Of a stretch of DNA of 64,000 bases, positions 1 to 7,743 are shown piece by piece. A model generated the notes under the pieces. The model saw only the letters and a program-made list of their open reading frames with translations. It was not told where the DNA came from and did no database searches. Source of the stretch: JAKAVN01 sp963771325 (GTDB lineage: Bacteria > Desulfobacterota > Binatia > Binatales > Binataceae); assembly GCA_963771325.1 (NCBI GenBank), contig CAVYTJ010000026.1, positions 1-64,000 of the forward strand, written 5' to 3'. Made by a program: the position numbers and the translations under genes. How positions within the stretch are numbered: position 1 is the first letter of the stretch; each line of letters opens with the position of its first letter.

Positions 1-32
1 CTTGGTCGCGCCTCGCACAGATGGGAAGGTGA

Positions 33-2408
33 TTGGTGGATTTGCGCACGCGGTGCCGCCCAGGGGAGCGCCTGGTTCTTGCGGTTTTTTTATTGGTGGC
101 GCCGATGCTCGCGGCGCAACGGATCGGTGCGCAACCGACCCCGATAATCTCCCGCATCCGTATCGTTGGTAACCAGCGCGTCGAAGAGGACGCGATCCGC
201 ATCCACATCAGCGCGCAGCCCGGCCAGCCGCTCGACGAGTCGGTCGTCGACCAGGATGTGAAGTCGATTGCCCGGATGGGCTTTTTCACCGACGTCCACG
301 CGACCCTCGACCAGCAGGGCGGCCAGGCAATCCTCACCTATCACGTCAAGGAGCGGCCGCTGATAACCGACGTCCGCACCGACGGGATGAAAGAGGTCAA
401 GCCCACCGCCGACGAGATGGTGGGCGCGATCAAGCTCCATTCGGGCGTGATCGAGGATCCGGCACTCGTGCAAGCGACTATCCAGGCGATGCGGCAGGTC
501 TACCAGAGCAAGGGCTATCTCGACGCCAACATCACGTTTCGCACGGCGCCCGGGCCCAACAACACTGCGATCGGCGTGTTCGACGTCACCGAAGGGCCGC
601 TGGTCGAGGTGAGCGGCGTCAAGTTCGTCGGCAACAAGGCGTTCTCGGCCCGCCGGCTGAGCGGGCTGATGGAGACGCGCAAGCACAACATACTGAGCCG
701 GTTCTTCAACACCGGCACGCTCGACCGCACCAAGCTGCAGGAAGACGTCGACCGCCTGACCGCGTTCTACTACAACCACGGCTACTTGCAGGTGCATATC
801 GGCGATCCCACTACCACCCGGCACGGCAACTCGATCATCGTCACGGTAACCATCGACGAAGGCCCGGTCTTCACGGTCGGCAAGGTCGGCGTGGCCGGCG
901 ACCTCAAGTTTCCCAAGGACGAGCTGACCTCCAAGCTCACGCTCAAGCCCAAAAAGGTCTTCAGCGGCGCCGACATGGAGCATGACGTGCTGACGCTGTC
1001 GGACTTCTACTCGGATCGCGGCTACGCCTTCGTCAACGTCGACCCGCGCACCCAGGTTGACCCGGCAGCGCATCGGGTGAACATCACCTACGCGGTCACG
1101 CCGGGCAATGAGGTTTTGATCGACCGGATCAAGATTTCCGGCAACACCAAGACCTCGGACAAGGTTATCCGGCGCGAAATCAAGGTGCAGGAGCAGGAGC
1201 CTTATTCGGCGTCGAAGATCCAGGCCTCCAAGCAACGGCTCGATTCGCTCGGCTACTTCCAGAGCGTGCGGCTGTCGACCGAGCCGGCGCGCCAGCCCGA
1301 CAAGATCAACCTCGACGTCAACGTCCAGGAGGGCAACACCGCCTCCTTCCAGGTCGGCGGCGGCTACGACAGCGCTTCCTCGCTGTTCGGCACCTTCCTG
1401 CTGCAAAACACCAATCTCTTCGGCGGTGGTGAATCGGCCGCGTTCAGTGCCGAGATCGGTTTCCTGTTCGAGAACTTAAGCGTCAGCTACACCGAGCCGT
1501 GGTTCCTCGACATGCCGCTCGCGGTAAGTATTCAGGGCTTCGACAACAAGCTCTACCTGTTCAGCTTCGACCAGAGCGAGATCGGTTTCCTGATCAACAG
1601 CGGCTACCCGCTGGCCGACCTGGGACTGCGCAAGCTCGGCCCGTTCTCGCTCGAACACATCACGGCCGGGCTGGGCTACCAGTTCGAAAGCGTCGGCATC
1701 AGCAACCTCTCGCCGTTCACCACTTTCGACATCCAAAGCCAGAAGGGCTACAGCCGGGTCTCGGAGATTCTGCCCTCGATCCGCCGCTTCACCGTCGACG
1801 ACCCCCGGGACCCGCGCAGCGGCTCGGTCGAAAGCCTCGACATGGAAGTCGCGGGCCTCGGCGGCACCCCGTTCATCAAGGGCATCGCGCACGGGCACTG
1901 GTTCATCCCGTTCATCAAGAATCCGACCTTGGGCGAATGGGTTTACTCACCCTCGGTCACCTTCGGTATCGGCACCGAGCTGCAGACCGGCACCGGCGGT
2001 AACCTGCCGCTGTTCGAACGCTTTTTCCCCGGCGGCCTCAATGGCCAGGGCCAGGTGCGCGGCTACGAGATCTATTCGCTCGGCCCGCAGGAAACCCTGT
2101 TCAACCAGTTCGGGCAGCCCTTCGGGGTCGAGCAGGTGGGCGGCAGCAAGGAGTTGCTGTTCAGCCAGCAGATCGGGTTCCCGATTCTGGAGTCGCTGGG
2201 CTTGCGCGGCAACGTGTTCCTCGATGCGGGTAATTCGTTCAGGATGCAGGATTCGCTCACGTTCAACGGCTTGCAGTATGCCTATGGCATAGGGGCGTTC
2301 TGGAAGTCGCCCTTTGGTCCGATCAATGTTGACATCGCCAAGCCGATTAACCGGCGGCCCAACGATCAGCACACGGTATTCGACTTTGGCGCGGGAGCCC
2401 CGCTCTAG
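33..2408 (+). CDS. bamA: Outer membrane protein assembly factor BamA (Omp85)
   Basis: BamA is the outer-membrane core of the BAM complex that folds and inserts beta-barrel proteins. The protein has a signal peptide of about 33 residues, five POTRA repeats (about residues 37-435) and a D15/Omp85 barrel (about 455-790). The loop-6 motif QVRGY is near residue 672. An in-frame TGA at 30-32 limits the start to TTG 33 or GTG 36; GGGAAGG at 23-29 fits GTG 36 better. The nine codons before that TGA (reading WSRLAQMGR) may be the tail of an upstream gene. The C-terminus FDFGAGAPL resembles the barrel beta-signal but ends in Leu instead of the usual Phe, and the stop lies inside a short tandem repeat. 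First gene of an apparent bamA-skp-fabZ-lpxA-lpxI operon. About 791 aa, normal for the family. Confidence 0.96.
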   Translation: MVDLRTRCRPGERLVLAVFLLVAPMLAAQRIGAQPTPIISRIRIVGNQRVEEDAIRIHISAQPGQPLDESVVDQDVKSIARMGFFTDVHATLDQQGGQAILTYHVKERPLITDVRTDGMKEVKPTADEMVGAIKLHSGVIEDPALVQATIQAMRQVYQSKGYLDANITFRTAPGPNNTAIGVFDVTEGPLVEVSGVKFVGNKAFSARRLSGLMETRKHNILSRFFNTGTLDRTKLQEDVDRLTAFYYNHGYLQVHIGDPTTTRHGNSIIVTVTIDEGPVFTVGKVGVAGDLKFPKDELTSKLTLKPKKVFSGADMEHDVLTLSDFYSDRGYAFVNVDPRTQVDPAAHRVNITYAVTPGNEVLIDRIKISGNTKTSDKVIRREIKVQEQEPYSASKIQASKQRLDSLGYFQSVRLSTEPARQPDKINLDVNVQEGNTASFQVGGGYDSASSLFGTFLLQNTNLFGGGESAAFSAEIGFLFENLSVSYTEPWFLDMPLAVSIQGFDNKLYLFSFDQSEIGFLINSGYPLADLGLRKLGPFSLEHITAGLGYQFESVGISNLSPFTTFDIQSQKGYSRVSEILPSIRRFTVDDPRDPRSGSVESLDMEVAGLGGTPFIKGIAHGHWFIPFIKNPTLGEWVYSPSVTFGIGTELQTGTGGNLPLFERFFPGGLNGQGQVRGYEIYSLGPQETLFNQFGQPFGVEQVGGSKELLFSQQIGFPILESLGLRGNVFLDAGNSFRMQDSLTFNGLQYAYGIGAFWKSPFGPINVDIAKPINRRPNDQHTVFDFGAGAPL

Positions 2409-2448
2409 CGCGCGGGAGCCTCGCTCTAGCGCGCGGAGCCCCACTCTA
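2389..2448. repeat. Three imperfect tandem copies of a ~20-bp unit across the bamA stop codon
   Basis: Three consecutive units of 19, 21 and 20 bp (2389-2407, 2408-2428, 2429-2448), each of the form GCGCGGGAGCCCCGCTCTA with small changes. The TAG stop of bamA is formed at the junction of units 1 and 2, so the last codons of BamA are encoded by repeat sequence. Confidence 0.85.
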
Positions 2449-2583
2449 GCGAAGGATGCGCCAGATCAGCTTATAATGTCGTCCGAAGAATCACGCGCCG
2501 TTCCGGCACCACGTGGCGCGGCGCGAGTTCGCCGAGCTAGTTACTCACGGCCAGTCAGTGCCGATGGGAGGATCGTTATTTCG

Positions 2584-3234
2584 ATGAGGCAAGGTGTGAT
2601 TTGTGGGGCGATGCTCCTGTTGATGGCGGCCGCGCTTCCCGCGCGCGCCGACGTCAAAATCGCTTACGTCGACATCCAGCGCGCACTCAACGAATGCAAC
2701 AACGGCAAGCGCGCGCGCGCCAACATCCGCGTCGAGGCCGAACGCGCCCAAGCGAGACTTCAGCGCGAGCAGTCCGAGGCCCAGGCGCTCAAGGACGAAC
2801 TCGACAAGAAGGGCATGTTGATGCCGCCCGACCAACGGCAGAATCTCGAGGACGAGCTGGCCAAGAAGATGCGCACGTTCCAGGACGACGTGAAGAACGA
2901 GCGCGACGAGCTGCATCAGAAGGATAACGAGGCCACCGCCGCGATCGTCCGCGACCTCGCCACCGTGGTCCACGCGCTCGGCGAAAGAGCCGGCTATACC
3001 GTGGTGATGGAGAAGGGTGGATTGCTGTGGGGCATTCCCTCGGCCGACATCACCGACCAGGTCATCCGCTCCTACGACGAGATGAACGTCAAGGCTGGAA
3101 CGCTCGCGCCTGATCCGCGATGGGCCGGGGCGGGTCCGCAAGGCGCGGCGGCTGGTGGCGAGTCGGCGCCGGGGGGCGGTGAGGAGCCGACCAGCGGCAG
3201 CTCCGTCCGCAAGCGCTCGAGCATCTCGAGGTAA
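2584..3234 (+). CDS. skp: OmpH/Skp family periplasmic chaperone
   Basis: Periplasmic chaperone that holds unfolded outer-membrane proteins before BAM. The chosen ATG at 2584 gives a clean signal peptide ending ALPARA (about residue 22), followed by VKIAYVDIQRALNE, the typical OmpH start. Residues about 45-130 are a charged, heptad-like coiled coil (the chaperone tentacles). A GGGAGG motif lies 12-13 nt upstream of the ATG; in-frame start codons further upstream would add residues with no signal peptide and are rejected. The last ~40 residues are Gly/Ala/Ser-rich and look disordered, longer than in E. coli Skp (216 aa here against about 160). The position after bamA and before fabZ matches the conserved envelope operon, but lpxD, usually next, is absent. 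Confidence 0.9.
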   Translation: MRQGVICGAMLLLMAAALPARADVKIAYVDIQRALNECNNGKRARANIRVEAERAQARLQREQSEAQALKDELDKKGMLMPPDQRQNLEDELAKKMRTFQDDVKNERDELHQKDNEATAAIVRDLATVVHALGERAGYTVVMEKGGLLWGIPSADITDQVIRSYDEMNVKAGTLAPDPRWAGAGPQGAAAGGESAPGGGEEPTSGSSVRKRSSISR

Positions 3235-3244
3235 CAGCCGCGCC

Positions 3245-3736
3245 GTGAACGGCGATTCATCCTCGCCCGACCTCGCCGCCCTGCTGCGCCGGCTGCCCCA
3301 TCGTTACCCGTTCCTGATGGTCGATCGGGTGCTGGAGTTGGGGGACAACCGGGTGCTGACGCTCAAGAACGTGAGTATCGACGAGCCCTTCTTCAACGGC
3401 CACTTTCCCGGCCGCCCGGTGATGCCGGGCGTGCTGGTGGTGGAGGCGATGGCGCAATCGGGCGCGCTGCTCGCGCTCGGCATGATGAACTCCGACAAGA
3501 TGAACTCCGAGCGCAAGAGCGCCGAGCGTCCGGCCGCGGCGCTCTTCATGCTGACCGGCATCGACCGCCTGCGCCTTCGCCGTCCGGTGGTGCCCGGCGA
3601 CCAGTTGCGGATGGAAGTGCGGCTGCTCAAGCATCATCGCCCGCTGTGGAAGATGCATGCCGAGGCGCGGGTGGACGGCGAGTTGGTGGCCGAGGCCGAG
3701 TTGTCGGCGATGGAAGTCGAGGAGTCAACGCCATAG
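3245..3736 (+). CDS. fabZ: 3-hydroxyacyl-[acyl-carrier-protein] dehydratase FabZ
   Basis: Dehydrates 3-hydroxyacyl-ACP in fatty acid elongation and competes with LpxA for 3-hydroxyacyl-ACP, which explains its place before lpxA. A hot-dog fold protein of 163 aa. The catalytic motif GHFPGRPVMPGVLVVEAMAQ contains His53 and Glu67. The start is taken at GTG 3245, 10 nt after the skp stop, because it places PHRYPFLMVDRV at the usual distance from the N-terminus; the open frame upstream overlaps skp. A short insertion rich in Met/Asn/Lys (about residues 80-92) is present in the loop after the helix. Intact. Confidence 0.97.
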   Translation: MNGDSSSPDLAALLRRLPHRYPFLMVDRVLELGDNRVLTLKNVSIDEPFFNGHFPGRPVMPGVLVVEAMAQSGALLALGMMNSDKMNSERKSAERPAAALFMLTGIDRLRLRRPVVPGDQLRMEVRLLKHHRPLWKMHAEARVDGELVAEAELSAMEVEESTP

Positions 3737-4524
3737 CCGGGCGCATCCATCCAGCCGCCGTCATCGACCGGCGCGCCGAACTCGATTCCACCGTCGAAGT
3801 CGGGCCGGGCACGGTCATCGGTCCCGAAGTGCGTATCGGCGCCGCCACCAGGATCGGTCCCTACACGGTCATCGAGGGCCACACCACGATCGGCGCGCGC
3901 AACCGGATTTTCCAGTTCGCCTCGATCGGCGCCGCGCCGCAGGATCTCAAGTATCGCGACGAGCCCTCGCGCCTGGAAATCGGCGACGACAACCGCATCC
4001 GCGAGTTCACTACCATCCACCGCGGCACCGAGGGCGGCGGGATGCTCACGCGCATCGGCAACCACGTGCTGGTGATGAACTACGTCCACGTCGCGCACGA
4101 CTGCCTCATCGGCGACCATTCGATCCTCGCCAACTCCACCGAGATCGCCGGCCACTGCGTGCTCGACGAATGGGTCGTCACGGCCGGGATGTGCGGCATC
4201 CATCAGTTCAGCCGAATCGGTGCGCACGCGATGCTCGCGGCCGGCTCCAAGGTCGCGCAGGACGTGCCGCCCTACGCGATGGTGGCGGGAGACCGCGCCC
4301 GCATGGTCGGGATCAACGCCGTCGGGCTGGAGCGCCGCGGCTTTAGCCCCGAAGCCGTCGCCGCCTTGCGCGCGGCCTTTCGCACGCTTTTTTATTCCAA
4401 GCTGCTGCGCGAAGACGCGCTCAAGCAGGTGCTCGACGAGCACGGCGCGCTACCCGAAGTCCGAAGGTTAGTCGATTTCATCCGCGCCTCCGAGCGCGGG
4501 GTGGTGAGCCGCGACCGTGAGTAA
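3733..4524 (+). CDS. lpxA: UDP-N-acetylglucosamine O-acyltransferase LpxA (non-canonical start likely)
   Basis: First enzyme of lipid A synthesis: transfers a 3-hydroxyacyl chain from ACP to UDP-GlcNAc (or its 3-amino analogue) in the cytoplasm. Hexapeptide left-handed beta-helix repeats fill residues about 5-190, and the C-terminal helical domain follows. Catalytic His is in VHVAHDC (about residue 122, equivalent to E. coli His125). No ATG, GTG or TTG occurs in frame near the expected N-terminus (IHPAAVID). ATA at 3733 overlaps the fabZ stop and lies 8 nt after a perfect GAGGAG at 3719-3724, so ATA is proposed as the start. The only canonical in-frame start is GTG 3646, which would add 29 atypical residues and overlap fabZ by 91 nt. 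Confidence 0.94.
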   Translation: MAGRIHPAAVIDRRAELDSTVEVGPGTVIGPEVRIGAATRIGPYTVIEGHTTIGARNRIFQFASIGAAPQDLKYRDEPSRLEIGDDNRIREFTTIHRGTEGGGMLTRIGNHVLVMNYVHVAHDCLIGDHSILANSTEIAGHCVLDEWVVTAGMCGIHQFSRIGAHAMLAAGSKVAQDVPPYAMVAGDRARMVGINAVGLERRGFSPEAVAALRAAFRTLFYSKLLREDALKQVLDEHGALPEVRRLVDFIRASERGVVSRDRE

Positions 4525-5338
4525 GCTCGGCATCATCGCCGGCAACGGAGTATTTCCGCTCGAGGTCGCGGCGGCGGCGCGCCGGCGCGGCTACGCGGTG
4601 ATCGCGGTCGCGCATCGCGGCGAGACCGACGAGCGCCTCACGGGACTGTGCGACGAGATAACCTGGATCCGCGTGGGCGAGCTGCAAACCATGATCGACG
4701 CGTTCAAGCGCGCCGGCGTCATCGAGGCCGCGATGGCGGGCGGAATCGCGCGCGCACGCCTGGGCGAATCGTTCGCGCCCGACGCGCGCGCGATCGCGAT
4801 GCTCGCGCGCGTGGGCCGCTTCAGCGACGACGCGCTGCTGCGCGCCGTCGCGGCCGAGATCGAGTCCGACGGGATCGCGATGATCGATCCGGTGCCGATG
4901 CTCGACGACGCGCTCGCCGGGCGCGGCCGGATGGCCGGGCCCGAGCCCAGCGCGGCGCAGCTCAAGGATCTGCACCTGGCGTTCGGGGTGATGCGCGCGC
5001 TCGGCAGCTTCGACGTCGGCCAGGCCGCCGCGGTGCGCGACGGCGTGGTCGGCGCGATCGAGGCGGTCGAAGGCACCGACGCGGCCCTGCGCCGCGCGGC
5101 GGCGCTATGCGGCCGCGGCCTGGTCGTCGCCAAGGCGGCCAAGCCGGGCCAGGACCTGCGCTTCGACCGCCCCGCGATCGGCCCGGCGACGATCGAGCTA
5201 CTGAGCGAGATCGGCGCCGCGATGATCGGCGTCCAGGCCGGGCAGGCGCTGATTCTCGAACGCGCGCGCACGCTCAGCGCCGCCGCCAGCGCCGGAATCA
5301 CCGTATGGGGCGACGGCGGAGAACGGGGCGATGGATGA
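4517..5338 (+). CDS. lpxI: UDP-2,3-diacylglucosamine pyrophosphatase LpxI (DUF1009)
   Basis: Hydrolyses UDP-2,3-diacylglucosamine to lipid X, the step done by LpxH in enterobacteria; LpxI attacks the other phosphorus and is unrelated to LpxH. The 273-aa protein starts LGIIAGNGVFPLEVA, typical of LpxI, and the C-terminal part holds RFDRPAIGPATIE, where the catalytic Asp region of the family lies. GTG start at 4517 overlaps the lpxA stop by 8 nt, implying translational coupling. It is followed by an 8-nt overlap with the Gfo/Idh gene. No lpxH is seen in the window. Confidence 0.94.
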   Translation: MSKLGIIAGNGVFPLEVAAAARRRGYAVIAVAHRGETDERLTGLCDEITWIRVGELQTMIDAFKRAGVIEAAMAGGIARARLGESFAPDARAIAMLARVGRFSDDALLRAVAAEIESDGIAMIDPVPMLDDALAGRGRMAGPEPSAAQLKDLHLAFGVMRALGSFDVGQAAAVRDGVVGAIEAVEGTDAALRRAAALCGRGLVVAKAAKPGQDLRFDRPAIGPATIELLSEIGAAMIGVQAGQALILERARTLSAAASAGITVWGDGGERGDG

Positions 5339-6284
5339 GATTCGCGTGGCCGTGGTCGGCGCGGGACGGCTCGGCACGCTGCACGCGCTCAAGTACGCGG
5401 CGCTCGCCGGCGTCCGGCTGACCCACGTGGTCGACGTCGACCCCGCGCGCGCGGGCGAAATTGGCGAACGCTACGGGGCCGCGGCGCTCGCCGACTATCG
5501 CGAACTTAAGGGCAAGGTTACGGCCGCCAGCGTCGCTGCGCCCGGCAGCCTCCATCACGAGATCGCATCCTACCTGCTCGCCCACGGCATCGACGTGCTG
5601 CTCGAAAAGCCGATGGCGGCGAGCGTGCACGAGGCGCGGGAGCTGGCCGCGCTGGCGAAACGCAGCGGGCGCGTACTCCAGATCGGCCATCTCGAGCGCT
5701 TCAACCCCGCGATCGTCGAGCTGCGCCCGATGGTTCGCGGGCCGCGCTTCATCGAATGCCTGCGCGTCGCGCCGTTCACCGAGCGCGGCACCGACGTCGA
5801 CGTGATCCTCGATCTGATGGTGCACGACCTCGACGTCATCCTGACCCTGACCGCCGCCGAGGTGGCGACGGTCGAGGCGATCGGCGTGGCGGTCCTGACC
5901 GAGCAGGTCGACGTCGCCAACGCGCGGCTGCGCTTCAGCGACGGGTTGATCGCCAATCTCAACACCAGCCGCGTCGCGCCGCGCCGCGAGCGCAAAATTC
6001 GGCTCTTCCAGCCCGACGCCTATCTCTCGGTCGACTACGAGGCGCGCCGCATCCAGGTCTACCGCAAGTCGCCGCCGCCGCCCGGCGGAACCTATCCGGA
6101 AATTTCCGCCCAGCAGATCGATCTCGGAGAAGGCGATCCGCTGGGCGACGAGATCGCCGCCTTCGCCGACTCCGTGCGCACGCGCCGCGCGCCCGCGGTC
6201 ACCGCGCTCGACGGTGTGCGTGTGATGGAAGTGAGCGAGCGCATCCGCGACGCGATGCGCGCCGAGGCGGGCACGCTCGGTTGA
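5331..6284 (+). CDS. Gfo/Idh/MocA family oxidoreductase in the lipid A operon (GnnA-like?)
   Basis: NAD(P)-dependent sugar-type dehydrogenase of 317 aa. The Rossmann motif VVGAGRLGTLHA is at residues about 8-19, and the EKP motif (LLEKPMAAS) that carries the conserved Lys is near residue 93. GHLERFNPA and the C-terminal alpha/beta domain follow. It overlaps lpxI by 8 nt and so belongs to the lipid A operon. Known family members beside lpxA include GnnA, which oxidises the 3-OH of UDP-GlcNAc so that GnnB can aminate it, giving amide-linked lipid A. No GnnB aminotransferase is found here, so the GnnA role is inference; another UDP-sugar substrate is equally possible. Confidence 0.88.
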   Translation: MDEIRVAVVGAGRLGTLHALKYAALAGVRLTHVVDVDPARAGEIGERYGAAALADYRELKGKVTAASVAAPGSLHHEIASYLLAHGIDVLLEKPMAASVHEARELAALAKRSGRVLQIGHLERFNPAIVELRPMVRGPRFIECLRVAPFTERGTDVDVILDLMVHDLDVILTLTAAEVATVEAIGVAVLTEQVDVANARLRFSDGLIANLNTSRVAPRRERKIRLFQPDAYLSVDYEARRIQVYRKSPPPPGGTYPEISAQQIDLGEGDPLGDEIAAFADSVRTRRAPAVTALDGVRVMEVSERIRDAMRAEAGTLG

Positions 6285-6340
6285 CGCGCCGACGCTCCTG
6301 CACAACATTGTCAGATGACCATTGTCGCTTCCGGTCCGGC

Positions 6341-6979
6341 ATGAGCGTTCGATCCTCAATACTGACGCTGACGATCGTCGTGCGAGTTGCCGTCGCGGAA
6401 TTTGCGGCAACACTTGCGATCGGGCTTGCCGGATGCTCGCCCCGCCCGGCCGAGGTGAACGAACCGGGCTCGTACGCCGCCGCCAATTCAAACGATTGTC
6501 TGCCCGCGGTCACGCTCGTCGACCAGCACGGCCGCGACGTCCCGCTCGTCTCGCTCAAAGGCCGTCCCGTGCTGATCGATTTCATTTACACCACCTGCCC
6601 GGGACCGTGTCCGTTGATGACTGCGCGGATGGCCGCGGTGGCGAAACTGCTGGGGCCGAAGCTGGGCAAGCAGGTGGCCTTCGTCTCGATCTCGATCGAC
6701 CCCGAGCATGACCGGCCGGCCGAACTCGAGCAGTATGCGCGCGCACGCGGCGCCGACGAAACGGGATGGTTTTTTCTGACCGGCACACCCGCTCAGATCG
6801 ATCGCGTGCTCGCGCTCTATCACCTGGAGCGGTCGCGCAATCCCGACGGCACCGTGAATCACGCGGTGATGAGCTTTCTGCTCGGCCCCGACGGCCATCA
6901 GGTGCGCCAGTACCAGCCGCTGGAGGTCAAGGCCTCCGCCGTCGTGGCGGATATCGATCGAGTACTTGGCCGAAGCTAA
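6341..6979 (+). CDS. SCO1/SenC family copper chaperone lipoprotein
   Basis: Thioredoxin-fold protein that delivers copper to the CuA site of cytochrome c oxidase or acts as a thiol-disulfide reductase. With the ATG at 6341 the protein is 212 aa with a lipoprotein signal ending LAGC (about residue 32), so it is probably membrane-anchored and periplasmic. Copper ligands: CPGPCP (Cys86, Cys90) and the conserved His in VNHAVMSF (about residue 174). The redox partner cox genes are 33 kb away at 39-44 kb. Likely separate from the lipid A operon (56-nt gap). Intact. Confidence 0.93.
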   Translation: MSVRSSILTLTIVVRVAVAEFAATLAIGLAGCSPRPAEVNEPGSYAAANSNDCLPAVTLVDQHGRDVPLVSLKGRPVLIDFIYTTCPGPCPLMTARMAAVAKLLGPKLGKQVAFVSISIDPEHDRPAELEQYARARGADETGWFFLTGTPAQIDRVLALYHLERSRNPDGTVNHAVMSFLLGPDGHQVRQYQPLEVKASAVVADIDRVLGRS

Positions 6980-7014
6980 CCGAAAGCGCAGCGCCGGACC
7001 CTGCCGCGGTCCCG

Positions 7015-7491
7015 TCAGCTATGATTGGGCAGATGGCGGTTCGGATGGCGGACCACCATCACCGGAACGTTAGCGCTGCGCAGGACTTTATCGACCGTGC
7101 CGCCGAGCAGCAGATTGCGTAGCGCACCGCCACCGTGCGTGCCCATCACGATCACCCCGGCATGCTTTTCCTCGGCCGCCTTGAGAATTTCGAGCGACGC
7201 TTCGCCCTCCTTGGTGGAGAGCTCGAAGTTGGTAAAGCCTGCCAGCACGTCGTCGAAACGATGGATCAATTCGTGAACTTTCTTGATCGCGTTGGCCTGG
7301 AGCGCGGGATACTCGCCGTGCGGCACGCCATAGAGATGCTCCAGCGGATTCTCGATCACGTGCACGATGTGGAGCTTGGTGTTGCATAGCTCGGCGAGCG
7401 TGCGCGCGTAGGTCAGCGCGTAGCCGGAATCCTCGGAGAAGTCCGTCGCGAAGAGAATGTTTTCAATCTTCACCACCGCTAGTCTCCGCAT
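7015..7491 (-). CDS. Universal stress protein UspA family
   Basis: Single-domain Usp of 158 aa. The N-terminal strand KIENILFATDFSED and the C-terminal nucleotide-binding motif GTHGGGALRNLLLGGTVDKV (G-2x-G-9x-G-type) are both present, so ATP binding is likely. Role in stress tolerance is known for the family but the trigger is not. It is divergent from lpxB. Start at ATG 7491, or at the GTG codons five to six residues later; both fit. Convergent with the SCO gene, only 35 nt between stops. Confidence 0.93.
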   Translation of the reverse strand: MRRLAVVKIENILFATDFSEDSGYALTYARTLAELCNTKLHIVHVIENPLEHLYGVPHGEYPALQANAIKKVHELIHRFDDVLAGFTNFELSTKEGEASLEILKAAEEKHAGVIVMGTHGGGALRNLLLGGTVDKVLRSANVPVMVVRHPNRHLPNHS

Positions 7492-7505
7492 TCTGCGCCC
7501 TAACT

Positions 7506-7531
7506 CCCTCCCCCTCAGTCTTGGGGGAGGG
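7506..7531. repeat. GC-rich hairpin, REP-like
   Basis: Perfect 9-bp stem CCCTCCCCC / GGGGGAGGG with an 8-nt loop. The right arm continues into GGTTGGGGTGGGGGT. The composition resembles the CCCTCACCC-type element at 53838-53877. It sits between divergent uspA and lpxB and has no T-run, so a repeat element or processing hairpin is more likely than a terminator. Confidence 0.5.
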
Positions 7532-7547
7532 TTGGGGTGGGGGTCGA

Positions 7548-7577
7548 GAGGCGGTTCTGATCCATGAGAACCGCCTC
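7548..7577. repeat. Perfect 11-bp inverted repeat upstream of lpxB
   Basis: GAGGCGGTTCT / AGAACCGCCTC with an 8-nt loop (7559-7566), 17 nt after the previous hairpin. It could be a regulatory palindrome for the divergent uspA/lpxB promoters or part of the same repeat element. No U-tract follows. Confidence 0.55.
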
Positions 7578-7743
7578 TATCGGCAAGCTGCGCCCGCCCC
7601 GGCGCTAATCTCGCGCGAACCTACTTTGTTTGCGGTCCAACTGCAAGCTATGCACGCCGCGGCCGCAAACTCCTCCCGCGAGCGTCGCCGCCGATACCGA
7701 TCCGTGTGGCGCAGGGCCGGGTTTTCCAGCACAATTCACTCCG

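Noticed and set aside
90..1406. 438-codon minus-strand open frame opposite bamA
   Set aside because: It is the antisense of a fully recognisable BamA; its composition (repeated Leu/Arg/Val/Asp) is that of a GC-rich shadow frame.
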